From Tetracentron sinense (taxonomy: Eukaryota > Streptophyta > Magnoliopsida > Trochodendrales > Trochodendraceae): a DNA stretch of 64,000 nucleotides. The notes below the pieces were generated by a model. It saw only the letters and a list, made by a program, of their open reading frames with translations. It was not told where the DNA came from and made no database searches. Every line of letters begins with the position of its first letter. Position 1 is the stretch's first letter. Below, piece after piece: positions 34,391 to 45,924 of the stretch. The stretch spans positions 21,218,826-21,282,825 of the forward strand of contig CM026559.1 of NCBI GenBank assembly GCA_015143295.1, written 5' to 3'. The translations under genes and the position numbers were made by a program.

Positions 34391-35935
34391 TTAGGCAGGT
34401 CCGTCAGGGATCGAGAAGTCAAGTGACCGAGGCACACCGTTAAGGTTCATGATCTGTTGTTGGAGGGATGTGATCTCAACCTCCATGTTGTCAATTGTTT
34501 CCGTAGCATTGACCATTCAAAATCCGAACTGTCGGATCCGATCGGTCATCTCAACTTTTGCACTATCAAGCTGTTCTTGGTAGAAGTGCAATTGGGCCCT
34601 GATGACGGTTGTTTCATTAGCATTGCCCCTTCGTCTTTTCTTAAGGAACTGGATTGTCCGCTGGAGCAGCTCAACCTGCTCCTGCATGGCTTGAAGTTCG
34701 CGGCTCTGCTCTGCCTCCTGCTGCCTGAACGCTCATTGGGCTTTCCGTAGCCTTTTCTCCTTCTCCTGGATCTATAGCTATCTTTCTAGGAATATGTCTC
34801 TCCAGGGAACCACCATTCAGCTATGGGTATGGTTCCTCTTGATGGAGCTGACTGGTGTCGGTAATTCCCTTGGTACTGACATACTAGACGGAATGTCAGG
34901 GTCTTCCACCCACAGGCAGTCTACTGAATCAATTGGTGGTCCGGTTGTAACCATAAAATCTGACCATTGTTCTCTTTTGGAACTTCACCAATCTACTTGG
35001 AAGCGGTGAGTGAGGCATTCAGAATGCACTGTGAGGTCGATGAAATCATCTCCAAGTCTATCTATTACCGGGATGCGCTGAGAGAGTCCAAACTGGCGAA
35101 GGACTCGGAGTGGTACATAGGCTACTGAGCCGGTCAGACCTGCTAGGATCATGCACCGTCTTCCTGCTATGACAACGCGAGGTAGCTGTTTCTGGACTAG
35201 CCACTCGCATTCCTATGTGATCTGTTCCTCCGTCAAGTTCTGGAGAAGCTGATAAAGAGTTCTGACGTCTGTGATCACTATCTTGTCCTGATTCTGAGAA
35301 ATCTTCCTGAGCAGGCTGTATGTATCTCGGAGATCGGCGGGCACCGATATGATTGTAGGTAAGTGTGCTACCAACCACATGTGCAAAAGTGGTGCATTGG
35401 CACAGAAGATGCCTTTTCTACGGTCTACAGTTTGGTTGAGAGCCCTGAGAAGCTCTGCTAAGATGATTGGGACAATCGTTCCGGAGTTGCGCATGTCTTC
35501 AATAATCCCCACCGGTACTAATTTGGTGAGGGTGTGGCATTTTGGTAGGACCAACTGAGATATGATTGTCAGTGCAAAGGCGTTGAGACCGAGAAGTTCA
35601 GCTGTCAAGGTGTCAAGGTTCCACTTGCGGCTGTACCATTTCTCAAGAAATTTTATAGGTACCCGATCGTAAGAGCTTCTAAGATCATGCTACAAGCAGA
35701 CAGACTTGATATGCAAGAACCTTGAGAGGTCTGCCTGGTATGTTGTCTTGTAGCGCGGTACTATAGCATCGCCTTCTATGTTTAAGCTTAGAATGCGTTG
35801 TATTTCTTCCAATGTTGGACACATTTCATTCTTACCAAAACGGAACACCATCCATGATGGGTTCCAACACTGGATTGTAAGATTTAGGAGGCACCAGTTT
35901 AACTTAACTATGGACAGTTCTAGGATGGTTCCCAT
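34391..35935 (-). pseudogene. Element D ORF1, DUF7745/plant-mobile-domain-like
   Basis: This sits upstream of gag, where Ogre elements carry an extra ORF. At 35935-35690 the frame reads WNPSWMVFRFGKNEMCPTLE, matching the W.P..F.FG..EM.PTLEE signature I know from DUF7745-type proteins. At 35608-35213 it reads AFALTIISQLVLPK, IILAELLRALN and NAPLLHMWLVAHLP, also typical. The C-terminal part (34750-34395) is a Gln/Glu-rich coiled coil (AMQEQVELLQRTIQFLKKRR) ending at a TAA at 34391-34393. Stops at 35690, 35213, 34985 and 34795 interrupt it. Its molecular function is not known. Confidence 0.78.
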
Positions 35936-36930
35936 TTTGTAGTAATGAGCCCAAGCAAGACGCTTACTCGAAGTGAGGGCCTTAATTGTTTTCTAGAGGT
36001 TGTTATCATATGCCCCCTGGGAAGTCAGATGCACAGGTCGTGATGGATGACCAATTGACGGAACAATCCCTAAAGGACCTACCATTTACCTGGACAATAG
36101 AAAGACTCTATGTAAGTGTACGGTGTATGCAAATACAAGATGCGAAAGATGATGATTGATATTTTTTTATTTTTGATCTTAATTGGGTATGACAGGGCAC
36201 ATGTGATCCGATGGGGCAATCAGATAGAGGTCTAGTATGCTTTACCCGGGTTGTTGGGAACCGGGGACCTATCTGGTCAAGGTTGGGGATAGGTCTTGTG
36301 AAGACATGTCTACCTGGGATTTAAACCCCATATGCTATGTTGGGAAGCAGGGTTAGATGTATTTTATTACAAGCACAAGTAAGCTCATTACATGCCCCTG
36401 GATGAGTACTTATCAAGGTAAAGTGCCTTATTAGTCAACCATGATTGGGGACATGTATAGGGTACAAGCAAGTTAGGGTTTAGAGTACCCCTCCATGCGG
36501 TTTGCTTGTAGACTATACTCTAGCGGATTTTATATGCAGACTATTGGGGTAATGCAATTGTATTCCTAACAGGATAGGGGTCACTTGACACCGTATATGC
36601 GACTCCCTTGAAAATTGACGATTGATGTAAGTGGGAGCGTTCAGAATCCTTCCCTGAGGGTAATCACCCAGTATGCGTAATTCCGTGAACCTCCAAGAAT
36701 TTTAAGCCTCTGTCATTAAGGAAAATCATCCAGCAGCCGTAAGCGTAATAAGCCTATCTAATGGGATTTATGGGTTGTTACACTACTATGATATGTATAT
36801 TATACACAGTACAAAATACACCCAATAGATAAAAAGAATTAGTATTAGACTAAATTTTAAAGCATTTGAATGATTTTGATGTTAATTTGGCTTAAACCTA
36901 GGTTCCAAGTTGAACCTTAGAGATCTACTT
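35936..36930 (-). other. Element D 5' leader
   Basis: About 1 kb between PBS and ORF1 with no recognised coding sequence. Confidence 0.75.
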
Positions 36931-36948
36931 TCCCCAACAAAGTCGCCA
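36931..36948 (-). other. PBS of element D (tRNA-Arg-like)
   Basis: Minus strand TGGCGACTTTGTTGGGGA, four bases inside the 5' LTR end. It closely resembles the CTGGCGACTC...TGGGGA primer site of Ogre/Tat elements assigned to tRNA-Arg. Confidence 0.75.
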
Positions 36949-36952
36949 GAGC

Positions 36953-39555
36953 TGTGAGCACGAATTTCGGCCCCCTTATAGTTAGGTTTGTTTACGATTA
37001 GGAGTCGCCACTTATTCATTCAGGAGGAATAAGTCCTCGGTTTTATGGATAAGGTCTTGGTCTGCTTCACAGCCTAGGTAAGAGGTTCGGTTAAGTCCCG
37101 GGGAAGGTGTTAGGCATTCCGGTCCTTCCATTTTGCAATGTAATCTACTCCCTAGGTATAAGCCAAATTAATGTCAATTATTCTTCAAATGCCTTAGTTT
37201 TTAGTTTATACTAATCCAAGAAGGGAAGAACTAACTAGGGTCAAACCCGGGTAAGGTTGCCTACATACTCACATGCGGTGAAATCAGATCGAGCGTAGTT
37301 CTGGCACATGAGCCCGTGCCGAGGCTAAGAGAGTGTGTGTGTACACCAAGGGTGGCTTAGGGTACTAGCCCGAAGACAAGGGTATGATTGACCGGGTTGG
37401 TCAAGTGCATGTTTTTGTTGAACTGGCTCCGATAGGCCAAGATTGGGCCCGGAGGCCAAGGGTTAAGCCTAGAGGCCAAAGAGTTAAGGGATGATCTAAC
37501 TATGGTTAGGGTTACCAACCATGGGTGGTTAAGGTTCAAGTTCAGTTTTATGGTTCTTGAGCACTGTTTTCCAATTTCAGGGATTTTTCTCAATTTCTTT
37601 AAGGTAAGAATGGGCTTAACCATGGTCAAGGAAAGGGTTAACCATGGTTAAGCTCATTTTACCATGGTTAGGGATGCTGCAAAGTTTGATTTTAATCATT
37701 TCTTGCATTTTATGATTTTTAAGATTTTTGGCAATTTTAGGATTTTTTCCCTCTTGTTAGACCAACTAACCATGGTTAAAATCTAACTAGGATTGGGTTA
37801 ACCCCTGATTAGGGTTAGGGCAGGTTTGGTTTGGGCCCAGAGAACTTAGCAGGGAGTAGAATGGTCTCCTACCAGTTTCGGGCCCTTGCAAAGCCTACTA
37901 TTCTTGAAAAAATAGGTAATAGTGGTAATTATTCTACCACTATTCTTTATTCTGTACATCATGGGAATGGTGGTAGAATATCTACCGCCATTATCATTGT
38001 TCTTTGAACATAGGCTTTTCTAGTCAGGTGAGGGGTTAAAGGATGAACCCATGGATCATGGACCCTCAAGAATTGGTCTGGGGATGTCCCATAGGTCTTG
38101 GGCCTTGGGCTAGGGTCTGAAATGGGCCCACAGTGGTTAAGCAGGTGGGGTTACCCTAGAAGGACCAAGGTAGACTCAGGGATGTCCCAAGAACCAAGTT
38201 GAGGCCATGGAATGGACCAGGGCTCGATCAGGTGGGGTATATGGTCACTGAAAATGGAAGAGCCAGAATGGCGGTACTCTGTTTACCGCCATTCTGGAAC
38301 TTCTCCAGAACTGGATCTGTAGCCCCTGGTGTTTCACCCTACCACTTCCTGAGGATCCCTCATGGGCTGAGGGTCCTCTAGAAGACCTGGGGGGACTGAG
38401 GTGACATGTACCATGTGTGGAGGTGTAGGGGTGCCACTATTACGGCCTAGGGGGTCCTTTTGTTTATGAGGAAGGCAAGGGAACCCCTTATTTTGGGTTT
38501 ATACAATAAATAGAAAACTAAAGTCTCCTGGAAGGACCAGAGGCTCACAAGAAATGCACGGAAATAAAAAGGGGTAGGAGATGACCCTACCCTGCTACGG
38601 GCCTTCGGTTGTGGCTACGGCAGTGGTGGTGCTCAGTGGTGGTGCTACACATCTAGGGGATGGCCTAGGGTGATCCCAGGGATCTCCTGGTGTTGCTGGA
38701 GTTGCCTGAACGAGGCTCGAGCTCGAGGGTAGCAGGGCAAGGGTTGGTTCACAGAGTTTCCACAAGGTGGGCTTTTGGCATGGGAAATGGAGGCTGTGGA
38801 GGGTGTTGATTTATAGGTAAAGGGTTTGGGGACACCCAGGGGATTAGGACGGAGGTAGGCGGAGCTGCAGGAGGAGTGGGGGCTGCCAGGGAGTGTGCCT
38901 AGAGTGCAGGGGGTTGGTGGTTGCTGAAAACACGAAACACAGGGAATTGCGATAGAATAATTATTGTCATTCCCCTACTATTTTTTAAAAAAATTTAAAT
39001 CCTCTCAGACGAAGAGGGGGGTTTGGTAAACCCCTACCGGTTTTATTAAATAAAAAATAAAATGGGGAGGGGGACATAAAAACCTTACCCCTACAGACAC
39101 AAACAAGAGGGGGACATAAAACCTTACCCCAACTAACACAAAAAGAGAACATACAACATATCCCTACAACCACTATAGGGGGGGATATAAAACTTTACCC
39201 CTACAGACACAAGAGGGGGAGACAAAAGCCCCTACTAATTCCCTTACTATGCTGAAATGAGAATGGTGTTAGAACATCTACCGCCATTCTTGGTCTTTAC
39301 CCAGAAAGGGCCTAGCCCATGCATGCTTGGGCCTAATCCGAAGGCTTAGACCCTAAGGGCCTTGGATTTGAGGGTTTAAGCCCTAAGGGCTTAGGGCTAA
39401 GCTAAGGCTAGGTCTTAAGGCTTTAACTAGGGATTTACCTAGGTTTAGGGTTTGACTAGGGTTGGACCTATAGTTAAAGGGACTCGGCTAGGGATAACCA
39501 TGGTTAAAAGATCTTAACCATAATTAAAGAGGGGTATAAAAATTAGGTGCTTACA
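36953..39555 (-). repeat. 5' LTR of element D, with LINE insertion
   Basis: Matches the 3' LTR along its length. Differences are a LINE fragment (38982-39237) and a gap of roughly 95 bp near 38134 that removes the palindrome seen at 23647 in the partner. Remaining palindromes start at 37918, 37966, 38267, 38945 and 39262. Confidence 0.92.
38982..39237 (-). mobile_element. 5'-truncated LINE (L1-type) 3' end
   Basis: 256 bp absent from the partner LTR, flanked by ATTCCCCTACTAT (38969-38981) and ATTCCCTTACTAT (39238-39250), a 13-bp TSD with one mismatch. On the minus strand it runs through GGGGTAAGG...TTATGTCCCCCTC repeats and AATAAAACCGG to an A/T-rich tail. This resembles the 3' ends of plant L1 elements, and the long TSD fits target-primed insertion. 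Confidence 0.8.
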
Positions 39556-39647
39556 TCAGCTTTGGCCAGAATGAGTCATTCCACGCAGGTGGGTGCAACT
39601 TGCGATCTTAATGAGACATGTGTCTCAATATTCAAGAAAATCGTGGC
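39556..39647 (-). other. Copia C leader, part 2
   Basis: Short native copia segment between the ends of elements D and E. TCAGC at 39556-39560 is the right TSD of D; GTGGC at 39643-39647 is the left flank of E. Confidence 0.75.
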
Positions 39648-39993
39648 TGATTGGTGCTAACTGTTACACATTTACGCACCTTAAACTGCACTTGTTAATC
39701 CCTTTGAGTTCATTTATCTGTTACGATACTTCACTTGGGTGTATTTATTGTTTTCAGGTTTATACAAGGAAAAGAAGACAAAAATAATCATTTACAAGCT
39801 TTAAAGTCTCTTGGGAATCGCTACCGAGCAAAGATCCGATCTAAAGAGAAGTTGGAAATGCAAAACAACCCTTGTTCGGTGTTTAGGGTATAACTCCTTA
39901 ACCGTAGCTCCGATTTAGACCCATAATATATCAAAACGACCGGCTCAAAAAGTTCTACAACTTCCATCATGGAAGTTTGTACAAATTCTATAA

Positions 39994-40105
39994 CCACCGA
40001 TCGATCAAAGTCATTTTGTCCGATCGATCGGCTGACGCCGTTTTGGGAGCTTTGTAACCACCGATCGATCGGTGCCTCTTGGCCGATCGATCGGCGGACG
40101 CCGTT
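39994..40105 (+). promoter_or_regulatory. Palindrome cluster in element E 5' LTR, four sites
   Basis: CCACCGATCGATC, GTCCGATCGATCGGC, CCACCGATCGATCGGTG and GGCCGATCGATCGGC, alternating with GACGCCGTTTTGG blocks, about 85 bp upstream of the TATA box. The 3' LTR (46271-46350) has three sites: 23 bp between two CGATCGATC copies are absent there. Confidence 0.7.
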
Positions 40106-40190
40106 TTGGTGATGTTAGAAAGTGCGAAAAAGGGATTTTTGAGCTTGTTTTGGATGTTTCTAAAGCTATAATTCATGGAGATTCTCTCTC

Positions 40191-40197
40191 TATAAAA
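40191..40197 (+). promoter_or_regulatory. TATA box of element E
   Basis: CTCTCTCTATAAAAAGAAAAG is a good plant TATA context with a pyrimidine-rich lead. The 3' LTR keeps it at 46445. Confidence 0.7.
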
Positions 40198-41088
40198 AGA
40201 AAAGCATCCTTCCATGTAAAAGGTTCTGAATTTTGAGATTTGAAAGAGAGAAGGCTCCGGAGATCTGTGAAGGTTGGAGGATGGATTGCTCGCGTTCTTC
40301 GTGTTCTTCGACAAAATCGATGTCTCTTACTCTCGCTATGAACTAATTCCTTTTTCTAGGATTTAGATGAAACCTTAGCCAAGTAACTGTGTCTCTCTGT
40401 ATTTTGTTTTAGTATATTCACTTGTAAACAATGATTGCATAATAAGAGGGTTATTCATAACTAGAATTTATTGATTATATTCAATTTCAGTGTGATTCTA
40501 TCTTTGTCTTGAGTTTTATTAGATTGAAATTGAAATCATCCATCTTGATTTTCTGTGATTATTAATGTGGATTTTATGCAATGGTTTTTACTGTCGATGA
40601 ATTAAATCATAGGATATTTTATGCTAAGGGAAGACGAGTGATTTCATAACCCTAGTTTAGTGTGTATCACCCATGCTAATTAAAGATAGGATATGCCTAG
40701 GGTCTAATCCCTTTAATCATTCTAGATGGATGAGTGGAGTCTTATAGTCACTCTCATCGCTATTGTTTACATTGTGATGAACTTGAATAAATTCATTAGG
40801 GACCGGTTATGAAGCTAGTGGTGGATTCGAACACCCTAGATCTTCTCTCACTGATATTTCATCAAAAACTCTTAGTTTAATTAGTTTAAAATAAAATTTG
40901 TTAGTTTAATTTTCACTCTTAGGTTAAAATCAATCCAACCAAATCAACTTGTTACTCCTTGACTCACAATTAATCTTGAGATAAAAGCAATCAAACCAGC
41001 GCAGTCCTCTGTGGTTCAACACCCCATACTAGTCACTATTCTACAGAATTGTAGCTATTACGAGGTTTATTTAATTGACGATCAATTT

Positions 41089-41108
41089 TTCCTGCCGTTG
41101 CCGGGGAT
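41089..41108 (+). other. PBS of element E (tRNA-Asp type)
   Basis: TTCCTGCCGTTGCCGGGGAT follows the 5' LTR. It resembles the Athila primer site TGGCGCCGTTGCCGGGGA, with two changes near its start. Confidence 0.82.
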
Positions 41109-41385
41109 TGCTGGAACGGTTTAGTTGCTTAATTCAAAAGATTAAGACTGAGTCATTTTTATTCAAAAAAAAATCACAAAAAAATATTTTTACTGATCTC
41201 TAAAATTCTGTGTTGCAGGTACCCATTGCTTGGATTGAAAATAGTGCTTGGCTAAAATTTTAACAGGAAAGTTGTTGTTCTACAAAAACAAAAGCTACCC
41301 AACTGTTCAATTACCGAAAGCACTGTAAGTATTCTCTCATCTAGAGTAAATTATTTTGCAAATTGGTGTCTGTCGAACATAGAGT

Positions 41386-42590
41386 TTGCCTCTAGGGTGT
41401 ATGCACGGTAGACGGTCTTGTAAACCAGAGTTAATCCCTATCAATTCAGAGGTAGAGCGTACCACTAGGCTTCTCAAGGCTTCGGCCCAATTTTACTCAA
41501 ACCTAGCAACTACTCCTTCCTCTAAAATGGCTGAAAATGAAGACTCAACCAAGTCTTTGAAGGAATACTTTGTCCTGTCAGCATACTCTTCTCCTTCATG
41601 CATCCGGTTGCTGAACACTATGGTAGCCCACTATGAGATTAAGTCCAGCACAATTCAGATGCTCCCATCTTACCACGGACTTAGTAATGAAGACCCTTAT
41701 AAGCATCTAGATAATTTTAATGAAATTTGCACCACCTTTAAGCTGCAAAATTTTATAGATGATGCCCTCAGGTTGCGCCTCTTCCTATTCTCCCTGAAGG
41801 ATAAAGTCAAATATTGGCTTAACTCTCTTGAAGCCGACACTATCCATACATGGATACAACTCCATCAGGAATTCTTAAAGAAATTTTTTCTCATTGGCAA
41901 AACAAATCAAATAAGGCGAACTATCATGAGTTTTTCTCAAATTGATGGTGAACTTTTTCATGAGTCATGGGAGAGATTCAAGGATCTCCTCAGAAAATGT
42001 CCCTACCATCAGATTCCTAAATGGCAACTTGTCCAGACATTCTATGATGGTCTATCTCCATTCAACCGCCAGATGGTTGATTTCTCATGTGGGGGGATGT
42101 GGGGGGGCATTTATGACAAAGAGCGTGGTACAAGCATGAGAATTGTTCGAAAATTTGAGTGAAAACACCTTACACCATGCCTCCTCTAATCATTCTGAGA
42201 GACAAAATTCCACTCCAAATCAAAAGCGAGGCATCTATGAAGTGGGCACTTTTAATGATGTCTCTTCTAAAGTGGATGAGTTGTCTCGAAAATTAGACCA
42301 ACTAATGGCTATAGGGTAATCTTCCTACACATCCTCTCAAACAACTCCCAATCAGAGAGAGGTGTGCCCTATCTGTTCTAGCCCGGCACATTATGTGCAT
42401 GAGTGTCCTGCTGTAAATCAATTTCCAGAATTTGTTCAAGAGCATGTTCATGCTGCCTACACTCGCCCAGGCAATGATCCCTACTCTAATACATACAACC
42501 CAGGGTGGAGAAATCATCCCAATTTCTCATGGCAGTCCCAAGCTCAAGGGAACACTTCTCCCCAAACTCAAGAAAATTCTTTCTCCTAAC
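41386..42590 (+). pseudogene. gag: Element E gag (Athila type)
   Basis: The main domain reads LPSYHGLSNEDPYKHLDNFN, DALRLRLFLFSLKDKVKYWL, EFLKKFFLIGKTNQIRR and WQLVQTFYDGLSPFNRQM, a close match to Athila gag. A frameshift in the G-runs near 42090-42110 breaks it, and the frame resumes with FMTKSVVQA. A stop lies at about 42318. The CCHC knuckle CPICSSPAHYVHEC at about 42367-42410 is intact. The true ATG is unclear: 41386 is in frame, and 41527 (MAENEDS) is a good alternative. Confidence 0.88.
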
Positions 42591-44159
42591 CTCAAGGGCC
42601 GCATGTTCGACCTTTTCAAAATCAGCCCAACTACCATCCTCCCCAACAACAACAATTCCAACACTCTACTCCTCCCCCTCAAATGAACTCATCTTTCGAG
42701 GAGAAAGTGTTGAATGCTCTAAAAGGGTTGGACGCCAACACCCAATTGCTGCACTCTCATTCCCAATCTATCCAGAGGCTTGAGTCCCAAGTGGGACAAT
42801 TAACTAATGCCATATACAAGAGAGAAGAAGGGAAGCTCCCAAGCCAACCAGTGAGCAACCCTAGGAGTGTAAACATGGTTGATGATGCTCAACACAATGA
42901 AACTCATCGTGAGCATGTTCTTGCCACTACCACCCTAAGGAGTGGGAAGGTAGTTAATAATCAGGTTAGGGAGAAGAACGGTGAAGAAGAAGAGGTTATG
43001 GTGGAGCCACCAAAATCCAAAGGAGAGGGGGTGAGTGTCTTTGAGAAGGACCAAGGTCTTTCCCCATCTTTATCTATTCCTACTCCCCCGGCATCTTATA
43101 TGCCTCAAGCTCCTTACCCTCAGTGCTTAAAAGATCCCTCCTCTTTTGGAAAAAAGGGAGCCAAAGTTGATGATATGATGGAAGTTTTTAAACAAGTCAA
43201 AATCAACCTCCCACTCATAGAGGCTATCCAGCAAATTCCGACTTATGCCAAGTTTCTTAAGGACCTATGCATTCAAAAACGTAAATCTCGGACTCATGTG
43301 TCCAAGAAGGTCCTTCTCACCGAGAAAGTGAGCTCCAATATCCAACACAACACGCCTCCTAAATTCAAGGATCCTAGTGCTCCTACCATTTCATGTATTA
43401 TTGAAGATCACTCCATTAATCGAGCACTCCTGAATTTAGGAGCAAGTGTTAATCTATTACCCTTCTCGATGTATAAGCAACTAGGCTTAAGAGAGCTTCA
43501 ACCCACATCCATCATGTTAATTGGCGAATAGATCTATAAAAAAGCCTGGTGGGGTGATTGAAAATGTTCTTATCAAAGTTGACAAATTTTACTTTTCAGT
43601 CGACTTTCTTGTCCTTGACATGAAACCCATGCATAATTCAAAAAGCCAAATTCCAGTCATCCTTGGTCGTCCTTTCTTGGTCACGGCCAATGCTTGTATA
43701 AATTGTAGGACTAGGGTAATGGATGTGTCATTTGATAACATGAAAGTTCGGTTGAACATTTTCACCACACCCGAACAACAACAGAAAGGAGAGAAGTGTT
43801 TTATGGTGAATGTGAGTGATGAAATAATTGAGGAGACCCCTGCTTATGCCTTAACCGAGAATGCCTTACAGGCATCACTCGCTCATCTCAAGCCCCCAGA
43901 CCCCAATGAAGAAAAGCCCAAAGAGGACAACAATTATGTGTTACCTTTCATCAATCTCAAGGGCTTTCAGTTCGAGAAATATAAAGTGAGAATTACATGC
44001 CCATGCTTGTTCCACCATTTTTCCTATAAGCGCAGGTCATGCAAGTTATATTATACACCTGCAACCTTTCAAAGGTCTATGATTCCAATTTTTTTGACAT
44101 GGATAGGCGTTTACTCAAAGTCAAAGCCCAACTTCACCAGCCCTATGTTGGGGCATTAA
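42591..44159 (+). pseudogene. pol: Element E protease region, active site mutated
   Basis: The open stretch 42683-43531 starts with a coiled-coil-like segment (EEKVLNALKGLDANTQLL, SIQRLESQVGQLTNAIY) and runs to ALLNLGASVNLLPFSMYKQL. In Athila elements this is LDLGASVNLLP, so the catalytic Asp is Asn here (GAT to AAT). A frameshift near 43525 leads to 43521-44159 with PVILGRPFLVTANACI and VMDVSFDNMKVRLNIF, the C-terminal part of protease. After this the sequence leaves the pol region without any RT motif. Confidence 0.87.
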
Positions 44160-45910
44160 GAATGGGATGATGACCGAATTCATTGAGTGGTTGGATCCCG
44201 TCTAGGTAGACGGTTGAGAGTTGTACTACATCCGGCTGAAGACAATAAACTTAGCGCTTGTTGGGAGGCAACCCAATATTTTTGTAGACTTACTTGAGTC
44301 TAAGTTTGGGGTGGCTCTCCACCTCCCCCCCCCCCCCTCCAGTTTTTTATTGATCCAAAAAAAATTACTCCTTTTTGTACTTTGGATGTCTTATTCTACA
44401 TTGATTTATATATTTACATCTTTGGTTTCTCCCTGTGTGCGCTTTCTTTCTCACTAACCCTGCAACATACAGTTTTCATGAAGTTTGGGGTGATCTCTGC
44501 TTGATAAATCTTTTCTCTTCTTCCTCCTTCATCTTTCATGTATGGATTGCCCTCACCTGTCAGGTATTATTGTTCCTCCTTGTGCTTTAATTCTTTTTAC
44601 ATTGAGGATAATGTAATCTTTAAGTTTGGGGTTGGGAAATAACTGTCATTATTTGCTGACTAGGCATCCATGCAAGAGGGTAGGGCGTGCAAACAAATAA
44701 AATTTTCAAATTGATCTATTTTCGAATCTGAATTGTGATACATATGTTATAATCCACTCATTATTGATTGGCTTAATTTGAGAACACATGATCTCAAATA
44801 GATACAATTCTTACTATTGACTGAACTTTGCATGCTGAAAATTTATGAAGTCAGGAGTCACCTTGAGAAATTGCACGAGCACTCTATCATATTGTCTTGT
44901 GGGGTTTGAAATTGAATCAATCAATTAATGTTTTGAAACCCCTAAAGAAGTTAGGTGACCTATAAATTGAAAACCACTCTTGGCTAAATTAAAAAAATTT
45001 TAATGACACAAATGATTACCTGACTAGGTTTGCATTTAGTAACCGGGCCTCTTGCCTCACTAAGCAGAGAGTGTTGGCGTCAAACCATGTCAACTCTGGA
45101 AATGATAAAAAATCACAGAAAAGTTGTACCTCCACTAATATTATTCAATCTTTGAACCAAACTCCTACCTAGTAACCGGGCCTCTTGCCTAGTTAAGCAG
45201 AGAGTGTTCGCGTCAAACAGTGGAGGTTTGGAACAAACATTTATCAAGAGTGACTAGTCTGAGTTCGAAACCTATTTGACTCAAGTTAATAAGCCCTAAG
45301 GGTGTCTTACCACCTGGTGCCCTAAGACCATCTGGTTTAGGAGTCACTGGCCTAACACTTGCTACACGGGTTGTCTAAAAAGCTTAATGATCCACTCAAT
45401 CAATAAAAAGAAAGAAAAATGTCAAGAAAAAACCTTGGGTCGGTAATTAAATTGATGAGAAATCTGATAACAGAATGGGTGATAGAACATCTGTTGAAAG
45501 AAAATGTTGAGATCACATATTCAATTGATAGTCACACTACACATCAAATGAGACAAATGACCAATCTTTAAATAAGCATAAATGTTCAGAATTGTGTAAG
45601 GTTGTGTGAAATTGAGAATGTGAAGAGTCAAGAATAAAGCCGGTTAATAATGAGAGAATTATGATGTGTGTATCATAATACTTTTATTAGTGCATGTCAT
45701 ACTTGAGCATAGGTGCAGAGTTGTAGGGGAATACTGATGTTTGTGGGTATCGTCACTGGTAAACCCTCACGAGACTTCACTCGTCCACTAGGGCCACCTA
45801 AGGGTTTAAAAGGCTTGTTGCATATGCCAAATACAACCAGGGATCCCACGAAAGGGGATGTAGTTTAGCTTAGCTTAGTTTCATTTTATTGCTCGAGGAC
45901 TAGCAATATG
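44160..45910 (+). other. Element E 3' noncoding region
   Basis: A stop-rich MTEFIEWLDPV-like remnant at 44164-44200 is followed by AGCGCTTGTTGGGAGGCAAC, known from Athila 3' regions. A 13-C run lies near 44327. Four PPT-like blocks (A)AGTTTGGGGT occur at 44302, 44481, 44622 and 45912. No env-like ORF is visible. Confidence 0.75.
45038..45219. repeat. 49-bp direct repeat in element E, two copies
   Basis: Copies at 45038-45086 and 45171-45219 share AGTAACCGGGCCTCTTGCCT and AAGCAGAGAGTGTT, 133 bp apart. Confidence 0.85.
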
Positions 45911-45924
45911 TAAGTTTGGGGTTG
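45911..45924 (+). other. Polypurine tract of element E
   Basis: TAAGTTTGGGGTTG directly precedes the 3' LTR start TGATCGG. Confidence 0.75.

Larger units (their letters stand above)
22447..39555 (-). mobile_element. Ty3/gypsy Tat/Ogre-type element D, 17.1 kb, defective
   Basis: LTRs of 2452 bp (22447-24898) and 2603 bp (36953-39555) bound the element, with perfect TSD TCAGC (22442-22446 and 39556-39560). PBS and PPT adjoin the LTRs. Internal order on the minus strand is ORF1 (DUF7745-like), gag, protease, G-patch, putative intron, RT, RNase H, second aRNase H, integrase, then a 2.7-kb 3' region with tandem repeats. ORF1, aRNH, the intron position and the 3' tandem array are known marks of the Ogre branch of Tat. 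A deletion in RT and many stops make it non-autonomous. Confidence 0.93.
39648..41084 (+). repeat. 5' LTR of element E
   Basis: Contains four CCGATCGATCGG-type sites (39994-40105) and a TATA box at 40191-40197. Closely matches 45925-47338. Confidence 0.92.

Noticed and set aside
22357..39572. Repeat TCAGCTTTGGCCAGAA at 22359 and 39556 as LTR-type TSD of element D
   Set aside because: The TSD is only TCAGC directly flanking the LTRs; the longer match is a pre-existing repeat in the copia leader.
44160..45910. Env-like ORF expected in some Athila elements
   Set aside because: No long frame, signal peptide or membrane segment is present.
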